Assembly (NCBI GenBank): GCA_938045275.1
Contig: CALIMV010000129.1
Span: forward strand, 1 to 46,095
DNA: 46,095 nucleotides
Direction of reading: 5' to 3'
Source: an uncultured Granulosicoccaceae bacterium
GTDB lineage: Bacteria; Pseudomonadota; Gammaproteobacteria; Granulosicoccales; Granulosicoccaceae
Of this stretch, positions 16,064-24,667 are shown in pieces (position 1 is the stretch's first letter; each line of letters starts with the position of its first letter). The notes under the pieces were generated by a model. It was given only the letters and a program-made list of their open reading frames with translations, made no database searches and was not told where the DNA came from. The position numbers and the translations under genes are program-made.

Positions 16064-17086
16064 TCATTTTCCGGCAAGTTTTCGCATTGTGTCTGCCGCT
16101 TTTTCGGGCATCATGGGGTTCACTATATTGTTAGTGCCGGATTCAAAGCCACCCAGGTATTTAAGCTTTTGCGAATCTCGCAATGGTGGATGAAAAGCCA
16201 CATGAAAACACCAATGCTCGTTGTCGGCGTTGTCGTCACATGGTGCGTTGTGTAACAGCGTTATGTTTGGAGCTGATCGTTGAAACAGATTGTCGTAAAG
16301 TCTTACCTGGCGCTGGTAGCACAGGGCCAGTTCCGCCATTTCGGCGTCGCTGGTTTCTGCCAAAGAGCTTATTTTGCGATTAGGTACAATCCAGGTTTCG
16401 TAGGAGAAGCGCGCAGCATAGGGCACTATTATTGACCAATATTGGTTTTGCTCAACGAGCAAATGTGATTTAACGTGCTCTGATGAAAGCATGTCTTGAA
16501 GTAGGCATTGTCCGTTGTGCCGCTTAGCGTATTTGGCTTGTGAGTCGCGCAAGCGTAGGGCTGTATCGGTAACAAAGCTGCTTGCGTATATTTGCCCGTG
16601 TGGGTGTAAATTGGATACACCAATTTCTACGCCCTTGTTTTCAAATATAAGTACTTGTGCAATACCTTTATCAGCACTCAGGCTGATGTATTCTTCTTTA
16701 CATAGCTTTATTGCGTCGATTACTTTGTCTGCGCTTAGTGAGGCAAGTGTATCGTTGTGATTCTCAGACCAGCAAAGTACTCGGCAACGCCCTTGAGCAG
16801 GTGCAAAGCTGTGCAGTTCATCGTTTGTGTTCGAATCCGCTGGAGCATGTGGCGCCAATGTAGGGAAATCGTTGTCAAACGCATACGCGCCCCGGTAGTC
16901 AGGGTTAGTAGCGCCAGCAGCACGCGTTACTCCAGGGCACAAATAACAATCAGGGTCGTGCCTGGGTAGCGGTACATCCAACCCCGATTCAATAGCGCCT
17001 GACCAGGGTCGATCAGCTGAAGTAGCCGCTACTATGACCCATTGCTCTAAAAGTGGTTGCCATCGGCGTTGCCAGTTACTGCTCAC
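16064..17086 (-). CDS. galT: Galactose-1-phosphate uridylyltransferase
   Basis: Second Leloir step: transfers UMP from UDP-glucose to galactose-1-phosphate. The 340-residue protein shows the nucleophilic histidine motif GVSNLHPHGQIYASSF (HPHGQ, about 160-164), zinc-ligand cysteines near CYLCPG (about 42-47), WVIVAATSADRPWSG near the start and HFHPPLRDS-type ending FHVAFHPPLRDSQKLKYLGGFE. It starts at GTG (17086) overlapping the galK stop as GTGA, so it is translationally coupled to galK. No galE is found in this window, so epimerisation must be encoded elsewhere. Confidence 0.95.
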   Translation of the reverse strand: MSSNWQRRWQPLLEQWVIVAATSADRPWSGAIESGLDVPLPRHDPDCYLCPGVTRAAGATNPDYRGAYAFDNDFPTLAPHAPADSNTNDELHSFAPAQGRCRVLCWSENHNDTLASLSADKVIDAIKLCKEEYISLSADKGIAQVLIFENKGVEIGVSNLHPHGQIYASSFVTDTALRLRDSQAKYAKRHNGQCLLQDMLSSEHVKSHLLVEQNQYWSIIVPYAARFSYETWIVPNRKISSLAETSDAEMAELALCYQRQVRLYDNLFQRSAPNITLLHNAPCDDNADNEHWCFHVAFHPPLRDSQKLKYLGGFESGTNNIVNPMMPEKAADTMRKLAGK

Positions 17087-18276
17087 GGGTTCACCTGTCT
17101 GACACCGGCACTCGGAGATATTGCATAGAAATCAGCTTTGAGCCCGGTAAATTCCTGATAGGTTTGGCCAACTTCTCTTATAAACTGCTCACTGGTATTC
17201 TTGGCGATCAAATTCACCGTGCACCCGCCGAAACCAGCACCGGTTAGACGGCTACCAGCCACGCCGGATTGCGCTCGGGCCGCATTAACCAGATGATCAA
17301 GTGGCTCGCTCGACACTTGATAAAGGTCGCGTAAGGAGTCGTGCGACGCATGCATTATCTGGCCGAACTCATCCATGCGTCCGTGCTCGAGAGCCTGGAC
17401 AGCTGCGCATACCCGAGCGTTTTCAGATACCACATGTTTAGCTCGCTTGTAGGCGATATTGTCGTTTGCGAATGCCTTTTTATGCGACGCTAAATCCTGT
17501 TCATTCAATTCACCCAATGCCTTTATTGGCAGGCGAGGCGTTAGCAATTGCAGCGCACGCTCACATTCAGCTACACGTTCGTTATAGGCCGATTCGTTTA
17601 GTTCTCGACGCTGATTCGTATTTGCCAGAATGATTGTGTAGTCATTGAGTGCTAACGGTACCTGTCGATATTCAAGCGTTTTGCAGTTTAAGAACATCGC
17701 GTGGTTGTCTTTGGCCATTGCTACGGCGAATTGATCGAGTATGCCGCACTGCATCCCGACAAAATCGTTTTCCGCTGCTTGAGCCATTTTCACTAAATCC
17801 ATTAGCGTAAGTTGGCATTGAAAAATGTGGTTTATGGCAAATGCGGTAACCACTTCAATAGATGCAGAAGAGCTTAAGCCTGCACCATTTGGCACATTGC
17901 CAGAGAACAGGCAGTCAATACCGTTGATGTCGAAACCACGTTTGACAAACTGGTCAACAACACCCAGCGGATAATTGATCCAATTATCTTTTTTGTCATT
18001 ACTAATTTGATCTTTGGACAGCTGCACTGACAGGTCGAAATTGGTCGATGCCAATCGGAACTGATTGTTATTAGTGCGTCTGATCAGTAGCAGTGTTCCA
18101 CTATCGATGCCACACGGAAATGCAAAGCCGCCGGTGTAGTCTGTGTGGTCTCCCACCAGATTAACTCGGCCTGGTGCAAAGAATTGCTGGATAGTGTTGT
18201 CGTTCGAGCCAAATTTTTGATGGAATATCTGCAACAGTCGTTCGACATTGAAGCCACTGGGCTGGTTTGCGTTCAT
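17083..18276 (-). CDS. galK: Galactokinase
   Basis: ATP-dependent C1 phosphorylation of galactose, the entry to the Leloir pathway. The 397-residue GHMP kinase shows the galactokinase signature GRVNLVGDHTDYTGG (about 36-50), the ATP-binding glycine/serine loop NVPNGAGLSSSASIEV (about 130-145), the catalytic region GMQCGILDQFAVAM (about 180-193) and the C-terminal VAGSRLTGAGFGGCTVNLI. GGAGG precedes the ATG. It follows the alpha-galactosidase by three bases and overlaps galT by four, consistent with one tightly coupled mRNA. Confidence 0.96.
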   Translation of the reverse strand: MNANQPSGFNVERLLQIFHQKFGSNDNTIQQFFAPGRVNLVGDHTDYTGGFAFPCGIDSGTLLLIRRTNNNQFRLASTNFDLSVQLSKDQISNDKKDNWINYPLGVVDQFVKRGFDINGIDCLFSGNVPNGAGLSSSASIEVVTAFAINHIFQCQLTLMDLVKMAQAAENDFVGMQCGILDQFAVAMAKDNHAMFLNCKTLEYRQVPLALNDYTIILANTNQRRELNESAYNERVAECERALQLLTPRLPIKALGELNEQDLASHKKAFANDNIAYKRAKHVVSENARVCAAVQALEHGRMDEFGQIMHASHDSLRDLYQVSSEPLDHLVNAARAQSGVAGSRLTGAGFGGCTVNLIAKNTSEQFIREVGQTYQEFTGLKADFYAISPSAGVRQVNP

Positions 18277-18279
18277 AAA

Positions 18280-20415
18280 TTAATTTACCTCCAGGGCACA
18301 ATACACAAGTATTGCTGATTGGGGAGGCATGACAGGTAAGGGTATCCCGATGTTCATAATCAGTTCGCCGCTAGAAACGATACTGTTTCTACACCATGCT
18401 GGCATTGCTTTATTAAAAGGGTCGAGTTGATCAATATTGCTACTGGCCAAGGATACGCGATAGCGTTGTGTCTTTGCTAATCCGCGTAATCTTTGACAAC
18501 CGGGCCGGGTCGTTTTCAAACTATCAAGTAACAAAATACTGAACAGCGCATCTTCTCCGGATGTTGAAACCAGGCCACTTGCCAGCAATAAGTTATCACT
18601 GGTTGGTAGCTGCCAATAAATTGCATTACTTAACCAGCTACGATGTTGTTTATACAGCTGAGTGTAGTGATGCAATGTTGTTACATCGTCTTTATTCAGA
18701 ACACGGGCATCCAGTTCAAAGCCGAACTGCCCTTGTAATGCGATAATGGCTCGGGTATGTAAGTTAGTACTGCGACCCGTCAGATGAGCTTCTTTGTGTC
18801 CAACGTGCGCACCCATAACTTCTGGTGGAAAGAACCGGGCAAAGCCTTGCTGAATGGTCCCGCGAGCAATAGGGTCAATGTTGTCTGATGTCCATACACG
18901 CCCAGTTTGTTTGAGCACACCGAAGTCGGTGCGCGCACCACCCGATGAACAACTTTCAATTTGCAAGGTCGGGTGTGTGTCAATCAACCTTTGCATAAGT
19001 GCATAAACTGCTTGGGGTTGTTTGCTGGAACGCGGAGATAGCCCATCGCCTGGTAACACTAAATCCCGATTCATGTCCCACTTGATGTAGTCAATGCTGT
19101 ATTCGCTAACCAATGAGCTTATACAGTTAAATAGATAATTGCTGACATCTTCTCGGGCCACATCGAGCACCAATTGGCCGCGCGCCAGCGGTGTTTCAAT
19201 ACCTGCATAGTGCAATACCCATTCAGGGTGTTTGCGAAAAAGATCGCTATCCGGGTTCACCATTTCAGGTTCAAACCACAAACCAAATTGCATGTTGTGC
19301 GATCGGACATGCTCGACCAAAGGGGTAAGTCCATGTGGAAACACATGCTTATCTACCGTCCAGTCTCCTAGTCCGGCCTCGTCTGTTCGTCTGGCGGGAA
19401 ACCAGCCGTCGTCGAGTACAAATCGTTCTGCACCAATTGTTGCTGCCGCGTCGACCAGCGCTTTTAGATCGTTATCGTTCAGATCAAAATAGAGGGCCTC
19501 CCAACTGTTGGCGTGGATTGGCCTGGGTGTGCGTGTCCAGGCAGGTAAAATGTGCTGCCGTGCAAAGCTGTGAAAACGTTGTGTGCATTGATTCAGTCCG
19601 TGCCCGATAGTGAAGTACGCGGTGGGGCATGTTAAAACAGCGCCAGGAGCTACCACTTCCTCGCCGGGGCCGAGTAAAACACCGCATTGCAGGTAGGCGG
19701 TGCCGTCATGCAATCGTTCAATGCGAAAGCTGTAGTTACCACTCCAGCCCAAATGCACAAACAGTGCATCGCCATGGTCAACTGAAAGATCGGCAGATGC
19801 GCAAATAAGATTTGGTCCATGTTCGTGACCAGTGCGTCCGTGTTGGTTGCTGATATCTATTCGTCCGGGTCCGATAGCACGCCGGTAACTTTGATTCTCT
19901 AAACCCCAGCGACCATGTTGGCTGATGCAATCAGAAAAATGGTTTGGCAGGGGCAGGGTGGCGCTGGCAAGCCAATCGACTCTGTAGTCGGTTGATCCTG
20001 CGTTTTTCAGGCTCGTTGAAACTGTGCAGACGTCGCTTTTACTGTCCAGAGCAATTTTCTGGACCACCTCGAGTTGACTTTTAACATCTTCAAGAACCAC
20101 AACCAGTAATTGCCCGGTCTGCTCGATGTGTTTGGTACTAAAGCTGTGGGCAACCGGCGCATTTTGGCGATAACCGGCAAGAGCGGGAGAGCCCATGTAG
20201 CCAGTGGAGAGTTGCGGAAATATATCGAGAGGTGCTCTGGCGTCCAGGTTGGCAAACGCAAGGGCAGAATCCTCATGATTTGCCAGCATGGCGCCGTCTA
20301 CGTCTGCCTCAAGTCGATCACCAAGCCAGGCAACGGCTGGTACTTGAGTATGGTTAGATAGCAGCAGACTAGACGCTGCACCGTCAAGACGGTAGTAGGC
20401 GGGTGTGTTGGACAT
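18280..20415 (-). CDS. Alpha-galactosidase, glycoside hydrolase family 36
   Basis: Releases galactose from alpha-galactosides such as melibiose-type oligosaccharides or galactosylglycerol. ATG at 20415 is chosen: it gives MSNTPAYYRLDG, whereas the longer frame from 20544 would run through the promoter and operator. The 711-residue protein has an N-terminal beta-sandwich (to about 300), then the barrel with ANSWEALYFD, FVLDDGWFPARR, GLWFEPEMVNPDS, the nucleophile Asp in YIKWDMNRD (about 435-443) and the acid/base Asp in TSDNIDP (about 505-511), preceded by ESCSSGGARTDFG. No signal peptide, so it is cytoplasmic. It is first in the operon, directly behind the promoter at 20488-20517. Confidence 0.94.
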   Translation of the reverse strand: MSNTPAYYRLDGAASSLLLSNHTQVPAVAWLGDRLEADVDGAMLANHEDSALAFANLDARAPLDIFPQLSTGYMGSPALAGYRQNAPVAHSFSTKHIEQTGQLLVVVLEDVKSQLEVVQKIALDSKSDVCTVSTSLKNAGSTDYRVDWLASATLPLPNHFSDCISQHGRWGLENQSYRRAIGPGRIDISNQHGRTGHEHGPNLICASADLSVDHGDALFVHLGWSGNYSFRIERLHDGTAYLQCGVLLGPGEEVVAPGAVLTCPTAYFTIGHGLNQCTQRFHSFARQHILPAWTRTPRPIHANSWEALYFDLNDNDLKALVDAAATIGAERFVLDDGWFPARRTDEAGLGDWTVDKHVFPHGLTPLVEHVRSHNMQFGLWFEPEMVNPDSDLFRKHPEWVLHYAGIETPLARGQLVLDVAREDVSNYLFNCISSLVSEYSIDYIKWDMNRDLVLPGDGLSPRSSKQPQAVYALMQRLIDTHPTLQIESCSSGGARTDFGVLKQTGRVWTSDNIDPIARGTIQQGFARFFPPEVMGAHVGHKEAHLTGRSTNLHTRAIIALQGQFGFELDARVLNKDDVTTLHHYTQLYKQHRSWLSNAIYWQLPTSDNLLLASGLVSTSGEDALFSILLLDSLKTTRPGCQRLRGLAKTQRYRVSLASSNIDQLDPFNKAMPAWCRNSIVSSGELIMNIGIPLPVMPPQSAILVYCALEVN

Positions 20416-20470
20416 CCGGGTAATGGTGGCCTTAATACTTGGGCGTTGATTTGCACTGATGTACAAACAA

Positions 20471-20485
20471 TGGAACAATGTTCCA
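20471..20485. promoter_or_regulatory. Perfect 15-bp palindromic operator
   Basis: tggaaca-a-tgttcca, with 7-bp arms around one base, lies two bases downstream of the -10 element and so covers the expected transcription start. This position suits repression. No regulator gene is in the window, and the site is not a classical CG-centred LacI operator, so the protein is unknown. Confidence 0.75.
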
Positions 20486-20487
20486 AA

Positions 20488-20517
20488 AGTATAAAAGCTG
20501 ATTACAATGGGTGTCAA
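20488..20517 (-). promoter_or_regulatory. Sigma-70 promoter of the galactoside operon
   Basis: On the minus strand TTGACA (20517-20512) and TATACT (20493-20488) are separated by 18 bp: a consensus -35 and a five-of-six -10. It lies 73 bp upstream of the alpha-galactosidase ATG and abuts the operator palindrome. Confidence 0.8.
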
Positions 20518-20587
20518 TTTAAAAAAGCAACTTAGCACTAACATTCATCCTGGTGCTATTTTGTTCGCTTTACACCCAACTCACTTA

Positions 20588-20650
20588 TGAGCCAAATTGA
20601 TTGAGCCAAATTCAGCCAATAAATTTGAGCCAATAAATTGAGCCAATAAC
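20588..20650. repeat. Degenerate short repeats before the ABC ATPase gene
   Basis: Five imperfect copies of tgagccaa(a/t)aaat-like sequence occur between 20588 and 20650: two tgagccaaat (20588, 20602), one cagccaataaat (about 20613) and two tgagccaata (about 20625, 20639). Spacing is 11-14 bp. They sit 30-90 bp upstream of the ATPase start and could be either slippage products or a cluster of activator sites. Confidence 0.65.
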
Positions 20651-20679
20651 TCTTACGGCAATTCGGGCGATTACACGCA

Positions 20680-21792
20680 ATGGCAAATGTTGAATTTAAG
20701 AATGCAGTGAAGCGATTCGGTGACTTGACGGTCATTCACGGCATCGATTTAAAGCTTGATTCCGGAGAATTTATTGTTTTTGTTGGGCCATCGGGGTGTG
20801 GGAAATCAACCTTGCTTCGAATGATTGCCGGATTGGAAGAGTTGAGTGATGGTGAAATTCATATCGGCGATAAAAACATGACCGAAGTTTCAGCAGTCGA
20901 TCGTGGCATAGCCATGGTGTTCCAGTCGTACGCACTTTATCCGCACATGAGCGTAGCCCAGAACATGGGTTTTGGATTACGTATGAACGGTGTTGATAAA
21001 CAAGTGGTAAAAGAGAAAGTGATGGAGGCTGCGAAAACATTGCAGTTAGATCAACTTCTTGACCGTAAGCCCAAGAACATGTCTGGCGGACAACGCCAAC
21101 GAGTTGCTATCGGTCGCGCTATTGTCCGAGACCCGGATGTGTTTCTGTTTGACGAGCCTTTGTCGAATCTTGATGCCGAATTACGTGTGGAAATGCGTCT
21201 GCAAATTGCCCGATTACACAAACAGTTGGGTGCGACCATGATTTACGTGACCCATGATCAGGTAGAGGCAATGACGATGGCCGATAAAATTGTGGTGTTG
21301 CGCGACGGCATAGTCGAGCAAGTTGGTACGCCGCTTGAGCTCTACCATCATCCGAGTAATTTGTTTGTAGCAGGCTTTATTGGCTCACCTCGAATGAATT
21401 TATTGCAAGGAAAATTACTTGAAGGTGCCGTCGATTTTGCGAGTGTTGAGTTGGGTGATGGCGTGATCGTCCGTGCCCCTGTCAATGCATCCAGTGGCGC
21501 TGCAGGTTCATCAGTTACCCTGGGAGTACGGCCTGAAGATCTTGGTCAAGTCGATGGTGATGTGTCGTTACCGATGCAGGTTGATGTTGCCGAGCGGCTA
21601 GGCGGTAGTACATACCTTTATGGTCGATGTTCAGGCTTGGAAAATTTTGTTGTACAACGTCCAGGGCTTGATGCAACGCAGAGTGGTAGCTCCGTTGATA
21701 TTAAGTTAAACGAGGGTGACTGCCACGTGTTTGATGAGCATGGCCTGGCTTTTGAGCGTTTAACATCTGTTGGGCGTCAATCGGTTGCTTAA
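20680..21792 (+). CDS. Sugar ABC transporter ATP-binding protein (MalK/UgpC/MsmK type)
   Basis: A 370-residue cytoplasmic ATPase that powers CUT1 importers. It shows Walker A GPSGCGKST (about 37-45), Q-loop VFQSYALYPHM (about 81-91), signature MSGGQRQRVAIGRA (about 134-147), Walker B VFLFDEPLSNLD (about 154-165) and switch His TYVTHDQVEA (about 190). The C-terminal regulatory OB domain (about 235-370) contains GFIGSPRMNLL and LGVRPEDL. It is divergent from the binding-protein and permease operon and presumably serves it; such ATPases can serve several transporters, and separate transcription fits that. No strong promoter was identified on this strand. Confidence 0.94.
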   Translation: MANVEFKNAVKRFGDLTVIHGIDLKLDSGEFIVFVGPSGCGKSTLLRMIAGLEELSDGEIHIGDKNMTEVSAVDRGIAMVFQSYALYPHMSVAQNMGFGLRMNGVDKQVVKEKVMEAAKTLQLDQLLDRKPKNMSGGQRQRVAIGRAIVRDPDVFLFDEPLSNLDAELRVEMRLQIARLHKQLGATMIYVTHDQVEAMTMADKIVVLRDGIVEQVGTPLELYHHPSNLFVAGFIGSPRMNLLQGKLLEGAVDFASVELGDGVIVRAPVNASSGAAGSSVTLGVRPEDLGQVDGDVSLPMQVDVAERLGGSTYLYGRCSGLENFVVQRPGLDATQSGSSVDIKLNEGDCHVFDEHGLAFERLTSVGRQSVA

Positions 21793-21855
21793 ACTGTTTT
21801 TTAGGCTTTAGCCATAAGAAATCAGACTTGTATAAAGAGCCTGTTATCGATTGAT

Positions 21856-22536
21856 TCAAATTTGAGTTATCAAGCTTTTATCCGGTTGAATTTGCAAATG
21901 TGGCACTGTGTTGTAATCTACTAAGCATTCTCCTTCGCTGTTGAACAGCAAGTTGGTCACCGACGCATTGCGAATTTGCCACAGCGCGTGCATGGTCGAT
22001 CTAAACTCCAGTGACAGAAGTTGCTGTAAGACGGTTGCGATGACCCCGCCAGAGGTAAAGAAAACCAGATTGTCGTGTTCGCCAGTGCGTGTGTTTTTAT
22101 TAGATGAATGTGCATTTACCACAGCTCGAATCTCGTTCCAACCTCGCATTGAAAAATTTTCCCAGCTTTGCACCTCATCACTTGCAGGCGCATCACGCCA
22201 GCGAGTCATGATTTCCACATATTGGTTGAATCGCATAGTGCCTCCGTCGCTAACCACACCGTTGCCATGTAATCTGTCGATGGCATAATGATCATACTCG
22301 TTCAGTGATTCAAGCGTTTCAGCTTTACCGTTGTGCCCAATTTCGCCAAGGACAAGTTCGGCTGTGTGTTGCTGGCGTTGTAGTGAACCGAAAAAGGCCG
22401 CATCAACCTGGAATCCACACTGTTTCCAGTAAGCGCCGAGCAAGCGCGCCTGCGCAATGCCCTTTTCTGAGAGCTGGTCGTAGTTACTTGTGCCGGCGGA
22501 AGCCTGGCCGTGTCTAACAAGATATACATGCGTCAT
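21856..22536 (-). CDS. Histidine phosphatase family protein (phosphoglycerate-mutase-like)
   Basis: A 226-residue protein with the catalytic LVRHGQASAG motif at residues 6-15 (phospho-acceptor His 9), a second arginine region (GSLQRQQHTAELVL, about 52-65) and a late FTSGGVIATVLQQLL segment where the second catalytic histidine (usually S-H-G-G) appears as S-G-G. The loss of that histidine, if the alignment is right, would weaken catalysis. Substrate not predictable: the family covers phosphosugars, small phosphoesters and phosphoproteins. AAAGGA precedes the ATG. It is convergent with the ABC ATPase gene and has no operon partner. Confidence 0.85.
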   Translation of the reverse strand: MTHVYLVRHGQASAGTSNYDQLSEKGIAQARLLGAYWKQCGFQVDAAFFGSLQRQQHTAELVLGEIGHNGKAETLESLNEYDHYAIDRLHGNGVVSDGGTMRFNQYVEIMTRWRDAPASDEVQSWENFSMRGWNEIRAVVNAHSSNKNTRTGEHDNLVFFTSGGVIATVLQQLLSLEFRSTMHALWQIRNASVTNLLFNSEGECLVDYNTVPHLQIQPDKSLITQI

Positions 22537-22812
22537 TGTTGGAAATCCTTTTTATAGTGCATTGAATTTACGCTAACCAACGCACAGACATTCGCTTTTT
22601 TATCAGTGTGTTTTGCATAGAATTAGAGCGCACTGCAATTTAATCTCGGAAGCATGTCGCATAATAATTTTTCTGTGAGAAGCAACGCGCAAGTATGCAT
22701 GATATACGGTAAAGAGTTATTAATACCTGTAACACCGGGTTTTAGTTGGCTATCTGTACTACCGTTAAACGGGTATTGTATCTACTAGAGACATGAGCCA
22801 GACGAGCATATC

Positions 22813-23250
22813 ATGACAGCGCAATCCCAAATTCTGCCCATTCATAATCAGAGCAAAGTAATTGTTCATCTTTCTTCCAAGCGTATTGCAAGGCGAATTT
22901 TACTTGTAGATAATCAGGCTCATGTTTTGCGAGTGATGAAGTCGACGCTAGACCGTGGTGGTTATGATGTTGAAACAGCAACCAGTGCCGAAATGGCTTT
23001 GACCGAAATACGTGAATCCCATTTCGACATAGTAGTAATAGACGATGGGTTAGAGACACTTGATGGTCAGCAACTTATTTATGCTATAGAAGATCAATTT
23101 CGTGATCGGGCTCCGGCAATGTTTCTGCTCACCGATCAGAATACCGATATTTTGCAACAATGGTGTTCGCAATTTGATCGTACTGAGTGCTTGGAGAAAC
23201 CGCTCAGCATTAGCTATCTCGATGGCCGGATCAACGAGCTCTTTGGCTGA
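22813..23250 (+). CDS. Stand-alone response-regulator receiver domain protein
   Basis: The 145-residue protein is a single receiver (REC) domain after an N-terminal extension of about 28 residues. RRILLVDNQAHVLRVM gives the first strand; the acidic pair is D-N rather than D-D or D-E, which may weaken magnesium binding. The phospho-acceptor Asp lies in DIVVIDDGLETLDG (about 76-89). LLTDQ holds the switch Thr and CLEKPLS the conserved Lys. There is no output domain and no histidine kinase gene beside it, so it should act by protein contact, like CheY- or Spo0F-type proteins. Isolated unit; partner unknown. Confidence 0.85.
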   Translation: MTAQSQILPIHNQSKVIVHLSSKRIARRILLVDNQAHVLRVMKSTLDRGGYDVETATSAEMALTEIRESHFDIVVIDDGLETLDGQQLIYAIEDQFRDRAPAMFLLTDQNTDILQQWCSQFDRTECLEKPLSISYLDGRINELFG

Positions 23251-23296
23251 CTTCGCTATTGCCAATTGACAGAACTGTCAGTCGTTGCAAATACCT

Positions 23297-23578
23297 TCAC
23301 TGTTTTTCTTTCTGAGTAATCAGGGTTGTCACAATATTGGCGATAACACTAACGATTAAAGACATTGCTAACGCTGCAAATAGTGAATCGAGCAGCGGAC
23401 TGGATGAAATCAATGTCGCATCAAATGCATCTCTGATAATTAAACCAGCAAACGCACTGAGCGCGCCGATAATTGCCGCAGCAGGATAGGCAAGCCAACT
23501 ACGCACAAAAAGTTTGCAAATTGCTATTCCAATTAGCGCTCCAAATACGCCAAAAATAAGCGGTATGATTAATCGCAT
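23297..23578 (-). CDS. Small three-helix membrane protein, function unknown
   Basis: A 93-residue, very hydrophobic protein. Three membrane segments are visible: about 3-24 (LIIPLIFGVFGALIGIAICK), 30-50 (WLAYPAAAIIGALSAFAGLI) and 65-87 (LFAALAMSLIVSVIANIVTT), with a charged tail (QKEKQ). I do not recognise the family. It starts at ATG 23578, 84 bp from the divergent EamA exporter gene, and is convergent with the receiver gene. Confidence 0.65.
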   Translation of the reverse strand: MRLIIPLIFGVFGALIGIAICKLFVRSWLAYPAAAIIGALSAFAGLIIRDAFDATLISSSPLLDSLFAALAMSLIVSVIANIVTTLITQKEKQ

Positions 23579-23662
23579 GTTGTCACCTTAACTTTCCTAT
23601 CATCGGTACAATGCTGCCATGCAGCGATATCACCACTATAACGAATTAGGCGGCTTTGGGAA

Positions 23663-24664
23663 ATGACAAGAGAATCCTCAGCCGGTTCGATTTTTCGTGG
23701 CATCGGTTTCTCACTGGCTGGATTCAGTATTTTCAGTCTGCATGACGCACTAATTAAAAGCATCACCGATGTACCGGTTTTCCAGATCGTGTTTTTTGTG
23801 GTGCTATTTAGTTTTGTGCCGTTCGTTTTTATGCTTGCGTTTAGCGGCAAAGCTATTTCGTTCAGACCGAATCTTCCGGGCTTGGTTGGATTACGGTGTC
23901 TGTTTGGTCTTGGTTCGCTAATGTGCGCGTTCTACGCCTTTAACAATTTACCGCTGACCCAAGTATATTCGTTGTTATTCTCGGCCCCGGTGCTCATAAC
24001 GCTATTGTCTATACCGATTTTAGGCGAACGGGTTAAGTTAATTCGCTGGATTGCTATTCTGTTAGGCATGGCGGGCATCCTGATCGTATTACGCCCAGGT
24101 GCCGTAGAGCTCTCTTTTGGGCATTTTGCAGCACTTGTCGCGGCTGTGTGCGTTGCCAGTGCATCAGTTGTTACAAGAAAAATTGGGTCAAGAGAGCACT
24201 CGGTAACGTTGCTGTTGTACCCAATGCTAACTAATGTGGTAGTCAGTGGTGTGCTGGTTAGCGTTGTGTATGTGCCTATGCCAGGGATTGTTCTGCTAAA
24301 AATGTGTGCCATAGGGTTACTGAGCGTGCTCGGGCAAATGCTGATGATCAATGCTTACCGAAGCTGCGAGGCACAGTATATTGCGCCTATGCAGTACAGC
24401 CAAATGTTATGGGCCATCCTGTACGGGGTGTTCATTTTTAACGATTCGATTGATCGCAATATTGTGCTGGGATCCTTGGTCATTGTGATATCCGGTTTGT
24501 TGTTCATATGGCGAGAACTGGTAGCATCAGTCACGCAACCGGTGCTACGCACGCGGAATGTGCGTGCAACCGGTGGGCCGCAGGCAACACCGGTCGAATC
24601 GGATACACTAAGCCAGGAATCACAAAGTCAGGAATCACAAAAGAGCAACGACAGCTCGACCTAA
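23663..24664 (+). CDS. EamA/DMT-superfamily permease
   Basis: The 333-residue protein has ten predicted membrane helices as two EamA repeats (about 12-145 and 155-290). The first begins GIGFSLAGFSIFSLHDALIK and ends with RWIAILLGMAGILIVLRPG; the second ends with GSLVIVISGLLFIWREL. Members export amino acids, nucleosides, riboflavin or other small molecules, and this one cannot be assigned a substrate. The polar C-terminal tail ends in a QESQ-rich stretch produced by a 15-bp duplication (caggaatcacaaa at 24614 and 24629). The DUF3820 gene starts four bases after the stop, so the two are probably cotranscribed. Confidence 0.88.
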   Translation: MTRESSAGSIFRGIGFSLAGFSIFSLHDALIKSITDVPVFQIVFFVVLFSFVPFVFMLAFSGKAISFRPNLPGLVGLRCLFGLGSLMCAFYAFNNLPLTQVYSLLFSAPVLITLLSIPILGERVKLIRWIAILLGMAGILIVLRPGAVELSFGHFAALVAAVCVASASVVTRKIGSREHSVTLLLYPMLTNVVVSGVLVSVVYVPMPGIVLLKMCAIGLLSVLGQMLMINAYRSCEAQYIAPMQYSQMLWAILYGVFIFNDSIDRNIVLGSLVIVISGLLFIWRELVASVTQPVLRTRNVRATGGPQATPVESDTLSQESQSQESQKSNDSST

Positions 24665-24667
24665 AGC

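Noticed and set aside
18280-20544. A 43-residue N-terminal extension of the alpha-galactosidase.
   Set aside because: It would be translated from DNA holding the -35, -10 and operator; ATG at 20415 fits the family start.
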